64,000 nucleotides of DNA from contig NZ_CP011133.1 of NCBI RefSeq assembly GCF_000981805.1, positions 186,001 through 250,000 on the forward strand. The letters are read 5' to 3'. The DNA comes from Citrobacter amalonaticus Y19 (GTDB taxonomy: Bacteria; Pseudomonadota; Gammaproteobacteria; Enterobacterales; Enterobacteriaceae). Shown here in pieces: positions 63,532-64,000 of this stretch (positions are counted from its first letter, which is position 1; the number at the start of each line of letters is the position of its first letter). The notes under the pieces are model-generated. The model saw nothing but the letters and a program-made list of their open reading frames with translations, had not been told where the DNA came from and made no database searches. Position numbers and translations under genes: made by a program.

Positions 63532-63840
63532 TCAGAGCTGGATGGCGGAGAGGAATGATTCCCGCGTGTGGCTGCTGGTGGCTGGGAAAAGAGCCTTCTG
63601 TAGATTCTGTTCATCGTATCCATCAGCTGCAAACTGAGCGATCTTCTTTTCGAGTCGCTGTTTAGCTTCGAACAACTTTGCATCCTTGTTGTTTTTCATA
63701 AAGCGCAGCATGTAATCAGAGATAATCCGCAGCGGCACTGTAATGTCAGCGTTGACAGCAATGCAGGGCTCATTTCCCTGCAACGCTTCAGTGTGCTCCG
63801 CTTCCAGACGGTATTCATCGTCCCCATTCTTTGTGCTCAT
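63532..63840 (-). CDS. Hypothetical protein
   Basis: 102 residues from MSTKNGDDEYR at 63840, chosen because GGGGC lies nine bases upstream; an in-frame ATG at 63855 has no ribosome site. Acidic first half, then a helical Lys/Glu-rich part (KNNKDAKLFEAKQRLEKK). No family recognised. Placed between two co-directional genes in a likely operon. Confidence 0.6.
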   Translation of the reverse strand: MSTKNGDDEYRLEAEHTEALQGNEPCIAVNADITVPLRIISDYMLRFMKNNKDAKLFEAKQRLEKKIAQFAADGYDEQNLQKALFPATSSHTRESFLSAIQL

Positions 63841-63857
63841 AAAGTATTGCCCCATGA

Positions 63858-64000
63858 TTAAGATAAGGAACCGTTTCGAGTCTGCTTAATTGTCAGGAGC
63901 GAAACACCTGATTTTCGCATCAGACGGAATGAGTCCCCGAGAGTACTGACTGGATTTCCTTCAATACCTTTCGCCGTAACTTCCCGGGCAAGATATTTCA
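63858..64000 (-). CDS. C-terminal end of an unidentified protein (cut by window edge)
   Basis: The minus-strand frame is open from the window edge to a TAA at 63858-63860 and reads KYLAREVTAKGIEGNPVST and then FRLMRKSGVSLLTIKQ, 47 residues. It is 17 bases upstream of the next gene, as in an operon. Too short to assign. Confidence 0.5.
   Translation of the reverse strand, partial: KYLAREVTAKGIEGNPVSTLGDSFRLMRKSGVSLLTIKQTRNGSLS

Noticed and set aside
1..64000. CRISPR arrays, rRNA and tRNA genes, riboswitches
   Set aside because: No regularly spaced direct repeats, no rRNA-like stretch and no cloverleaf-like sequence were noticed in reading both strands; this is by eye only.

Overview
The window looks like an accessory region of a large enterobacterial plasmid (Enterobacter, Citrobacter or Klebsiella type) assembled from nested mobile elements. 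No replication, partition or conjugation gene, rRNA or tRNA was recognised, so the plasmid assignment is inference. It rests on the density of Tn3-family ends and IS5/IS903 elements, on enterobacterial genes (ttr, fumD), and on metal-resistance cargo whose base composition changes from block to block.

Layout. (1) 1-1309: 3' part of a Tn3-family tnpA with its 38-bp terminal inverted repeat. (2) about 1310-12673: a mercury transposon of the Tn4651/Tn5041 type (tnpA, divergent tnpS/tnpT) carrying merR-T-P-C-A, an EAL-domain gene, a merD-like gene and two unassigned membrane-protein genes. Its tnpA has an in-frame stop and its tnpS an internal deletion, so it looks immobile. (3) 12674-23581: two direct IS5 copies around a chromosome-like segment with truncated fumD, ttrR-ttrS, ttrB-C-A (tetrathionate respiration), a REP-like repeat and a metQ-like gene. 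(4) 23610-24666: IS903-type element. (5) 24787-40280: an AT-richer block with an intact Tn3-family tnpA, an ars operon (arsR, arsC, arsD, arsA, second arsC, acr3, thioredoxin-reductase-like, phosphatase), then an ECF sigma factor and three transcription units that share a candidate promoter for that sigma factor. (6) 40363-41558: IS5-family (ISKpn26-like) element. (7) 41691-46821: methyltransferase, CoA-disulfide-reductase/rhodanese with a divergent BigR/YgaV-type repressor, dps, thioesterase, and a NifX-like/DUF134 pair. (8) 47004-54736: Tn21-subfamily transposon (crippled tnpA, intact tnpR) carrying a TetR-controlled ABC export operon with an outer-membrane factor and a cytochrome c'-like gene. 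(9) 55017-59847: a second sigma factor-permease-thioredoxin module, a universal stress protein and a SulP transporter, followed by a lone Tn3-type terminal repeat at 60265-60302. (10) 60303-64000: a PAAR/S-type pyocin toxin gene beheaded at that repeat, its presumed immunity gene, and small genes of uncertain role.

How the genes work together. Mercury: MerP/T/C take up Hg(II), MerA reduces it, MerR controls the operator found between merR and merT. Arsenic: two LMW-phosphatase-type ArsC enzymes, a thioredoxin-reductase-like enzyme to recycle thiols, ArsD/ArsA with the Acr3 efflux carrier, ArsR control. Sulfur and redox: TtrBCA, TauE-type exporter, rhodaneses, CoA-disulfide reductase, BigR-type sensor, small CxxC thioredoxins and SulP form a recurring thiol theme.

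Most notable observation: a bipartite motif, GCATC, 16 bases, CGTCTT, occurs at exactly the same spacing upstream of four transcription units. Three lie beside the first SigZ-like sigma gene and the fourth lies beside its homologue 20 kb away on a different element. It reads as a self-contained ECF-sigma regulon of unknown signal.
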